64,000 bases of DNA, taken from contig CANSHD010000001.1 of NCBI GenBank assembly GCA_947646585.1, positions 184,617 to 248,616 on the forward strand. The letters are read 5' to 3'. Numbering within the stretch: position 1 is the first letter of the stretch; each line of letters opens with the position of its first letter. Source of the DNA: an uncultured Alphaproteobacteria bacterium. GTDB taxonomy: Bacteria > Pseudomonadota > Alphaproteobacteria > Rs-D84. Under the pieces are notes generated by a model. The model was not told where the DNA came from. It searched no databases and was given only the letters and a program-made list of their open reading frames with translations. This document shows positions 61,948 to 64,000 of the stretch, in pieces. The position numbers and the translations under genes are program-made.

Positions 61948-64000
61948 ATGAATAACTTTTTTCAATATTTTGCCGGCGGCCAGTTCCCGTTGACCATGAT
62001 TGTCTTGATTATGGCGGTGATTTTTGTGTTCATTTTGCTGCTGATGTACGTACCGGCTCTGGCGCGGCGCGTGTTTCCTCAGTTTGGATATACCCATTAC
62101 GCCCAGTATTTGCCGTTCAAGACGGTGTTCAGCGACGATTCCTTGGAATTAACGGACGGCGCGCTGACCCGTGTTTGGCGCGTGGCCGGTGTTCAGACGG
62201 GTATTCAGGACAACGCGACGCGGGAAAAGTTTTTGGATTTGCGCGCGGGCCTGTTCAACCAGATACGCGACCCGGGCGTTGTTTTGCGCTTTTTCACCGT
62301 TCGCGACGCGGACCCGGAACGCACCAATTACGAATTTTCCCAGCCCGTATTGCAAAAGATTTATGACAAATGGCGCGGCCAGGGTCTGCGCATATACGAG
62401 AATAATTATTACATTGTCATGACGGTGCGCGGCGCCGGCGCGCGGGACAAGTTGAATCAGTACGGCAATCTGCTGGAATCCATTCTGGCGCCGTACCGGC
62501 CGGTTGTCATGCGCAACGAAAGCCGCGAGAACATGGCGAAATTTTTCGGACGTATTTTGTCGCCTATTACCAAGCCCGAACCATTGACATGCGGCGCGGA
62601 CATTGCGTCTGTTGCGACGGTTGACGATGTGGAGTTTTTGCCGGGCGGCCTGGTAAAGTACACCAGTGGCGATGCCCAAATGTTCGGGGCCCTATTGTCG
62701 TTCAAGGCGTCGCCGGATTATCTGGACGAAGAATTTTATGACACGGTGTCCACAATCCAGACCGAAATGATATGCATGAACGCGGTTACGATAATGGGTG
62801 CGGCCGACGTTGAAATCGTAATGCGCCAGCGCCGCAACACCGCGGTTGACGATGAAGGCTCCGCGCATCAGCAGATTGCCGAGGCGGTCGACGCCATGGA
62901 TGAAAACATATCCGGCAACCAGAGTCTGGTAAATTATTACCCGTTGTTTATTTTGTTCGGCGCGACGGAAAAAGACGTCATGGCGCATGTGGACGAGTTC
63001 AAGAAAATATCGGCCCAGTTCGGAATATCGCCGGTGGTCGAAGATTTCGCAGCCAAGGTTTCCTGGTTCGCCCAGATTCCGGGCTTTGACGTTTTCCCGC
63101 GCAGTTTCAAGATGCTGTCGAAAACGGCGGCGATAAGCGTTCCCATGTCGTCCACGCCGCGCGGTGTCGCCAATTCCGACTGGGGCCCGGGCCCGCTGGT
63201 TGTGTTCCCGACGGCCCAGGGCACGCCGTACATGTTCCAGTTTCATGTTTCCGACAAGCCGGCCGCGGTTGCGCATACATTGACAATCGGACCCACCGGC
63301 GGCGGTAAGACGACATTGTTCTCGTTTTTAATCGCCCAGTCCTTGCGTTATCCGAAATTAAAGGCGTTCTTTTTCGACCGCAACAAAGGGGCCGAGATAT
63401 TTACCCTGGCCGTTGGCGGAAAATATATCACAATGCAGGGCAAGGAAAAAACGTCGGACCCGATGGAACAGACGTTCCAGACACATTTAAATCCGTTGAA
63501 AATGCCGGACAGTGCGGCAAACCGTGCGTTTTTGCGCCGCTGGTTCTCCATTATCACGAACCAGAACGACGCGGCGTCGGCCGATGAAATCGCACGCGCG
63601 GTATCGGTAAATTTTGACTATCTGGCGCCGCGCGACCGGTTGCTGAAAAACCTGTGGGAAAGCTGTTTTTCATCGGCGGGCAACATGCGGCCGGCATTGA
63701 AAAAATGGGTGGACCCGCTGCAGTACGGACACATGTTTAACGAGGAATCGGATACCTTGGACTTGCAGTCAAGACTGACCACGTTCGATTTCACGGAAAT
63801 TCTGCAGGACGAGGTTTTGGCCCCCGCGGTCATATCGTATATTCTGCACAGAATAAACACCACGACGGTTGCGGGCGGAAATCCGTCGCTGATTATGATT
63901 GACGAAACGGCGCCGATGCTGGAAAACAAAATGTTCCGCGACAACTTTATCGCGGGCCTGCAGGAGGGGCGCAAAAACCGCCAGGCATACATGGCCGCAT
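61948..64000 (+). CDS. virB4: Type IV secretion ATPase VirB4, C-terminus beyond window
   Basis: 684 residues are visible before the right edge. A membrane segment at about residues 13-36 (MIVLIMAVIFVFILLLMY) precedes the CagE_TrbE_VirB N-terminal domain. The ATPase domain has Walker A GPTGGGKTT (about residue 449), FFDRNKGAE, and Walker B LIMIDE (about 649), followed by an R-rich AGLQEGRKNRQ motif. VirB4 energises pilus biogenesis and substrate transfer. An N-terminal membrane anchor on VirB4 occurs in some but not all systems. The other vir genes presumably follow outside the window. Confidence 0.93.
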   Translation, partial: MNNFFQYFAGGQFPLTMIVLIMAVIFVFILLLMYVPALARRVFPQFGYTHYAQYLPFKTVFSDDSLELTDGALTRVWRVAGVQTGIQDNATREKFLDLRAGLFNQIRDPGVVLRFFTVRDADPERTNYEFSQPVLQKIYDKWRGQGLRIYENNYYIVMTVRGAGARDKLNQYGNLLESILAPYRPVVMRNESRENMAKFFGRILSPITKPEPLTCGADIASVATVDDVEFLPGGLVKYTSGDAQMFGALLSFKASPDYLDEEFYDTVSTIQTEMICMNAVTIMGAADVEIVMRQRRNTAVDDEGSAHQQIAEAVDAMDENISGNQSLVNYYPLFILFGATEKDVMAHVDEFKKISAQFGISPVVEDFAAKVSWFAQIPGFDVFPRSFKMLSKTAAISVPMSSTPRGVANSDWGPGPLVVFPTAQGTPYMFQFHVSDKPAAVAHTLTIGPTGGGKTTLFSFLIAQSLRYPKLKAFFFDRNKGAEIFTLAVGGKYITMQGKEKTSDPMEQTFQTHLNPLKMPDSAANRAFLRRWFSIITNQNDAASADEIARAVSVNFDYLAPRDRLLKNLWESCFSSAGNMRPALKKWVDPLQYGHMFNEESDTLDLQSRLTTFDFTEILQDEVLAPAVISYILHRINTTTVAGGNPSLIMIDETAPMLENKMFRDNFIAGLQEGRKNRQAYMAA

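Overview
The window looks like chromosome from an uncultured, probably host- or gut-associated alphaproteobacterium. The housekeeping proteins (LolC/LolD, FtsQ/FtsA, UvrB, AspS, RuvA/RuvC, MnmE, YebC, GyrB, SecB, MltA, LpxC/LpxK) read as a Gram-negative, alphaproteobacterial-like set. The backbone is GC-rich, while inserted segments are plainly AT-rich. This taxon call is inferred from protein motifs and gene content; no search was run.

Layout. 1-4.1 kb (minus): a secretin-like lipoprotein (PilN type), lolC, lolD and a cut-off membrane protein. 4.2-7.1 kb (plus): a lipoprotein, ftsQ, and an ftsA fused in frame to a complete ribulose-phosphate 3-epimerase. 7.5-13.5 kb: a Cys-rich exported protein, tsaE-uvrB, an AsmA-like protein. 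13.5-15.5 kb: aspS, whose leader carries a T-box-type antisequester. 15.6-19.4 kb: a large protein of unknown function, then a deletion-fused Slam/surface-lipoprotein pair, then tRNA-Thr. 19.5-25.4 kb: a membrane-protein pair with a tandem ArsR regulator, a family-6 glycosyltransferase, exonuclease III, an acyl-CoA ligase. 25.5-28.8 kb: ruvC-yebC / ruvA-mnmE bracketed by an inverted pair of palindromic repeats. 28.8-34.1 kb: a beta-barrel protein, a DciA-like protein, mltA, secB, an intact surface lipoprotein and a decayed insertion at tRNA-Met. 34.2-39.6 kb: a PagL-like deacylase, ung with an HhH-GPD glycosylase, gyrB and a RusA-like protein. 40.6-45.3 kb: an R64-type pilO-pilP-pilQ-pilR cluster. 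45.4-48.5 kb: lpxC, lpxK and a DUF374 acyltransferase.

48.7-56.1 kb is an integrated element of about 7.3 kb in the 3' end of tRNA-fMet. It has 41-bp att repeats, a tyrosine integrase, an excisionase-like protein, an HUH replication protein, an HNH protein, RhuM and several unknowns. Next to it lies a very AT-rich divergent pair, a membrane KAP-type NTPase and a membrane-anchored PD-(D/E)XK-like protein, which is a candidate defence module. The window ends with an ABC-F ATPase, a Cys-free bL36, and virB3-virB4 (virB4 cut off).

Two cross-cutting signals stand out. First, five minus-strand leader or small-RNA elements of about 150-220 nt share one architecture: own promoter, a covarying closing helix, then an intrinsic terminator. 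Four of them sit 12-27 nt upstream of unrelated accessory genes. Second, the aspS leader shows the T-box 7-nt bulge with the base expected for tRNA-Asp, which is unexpected in this phylum.
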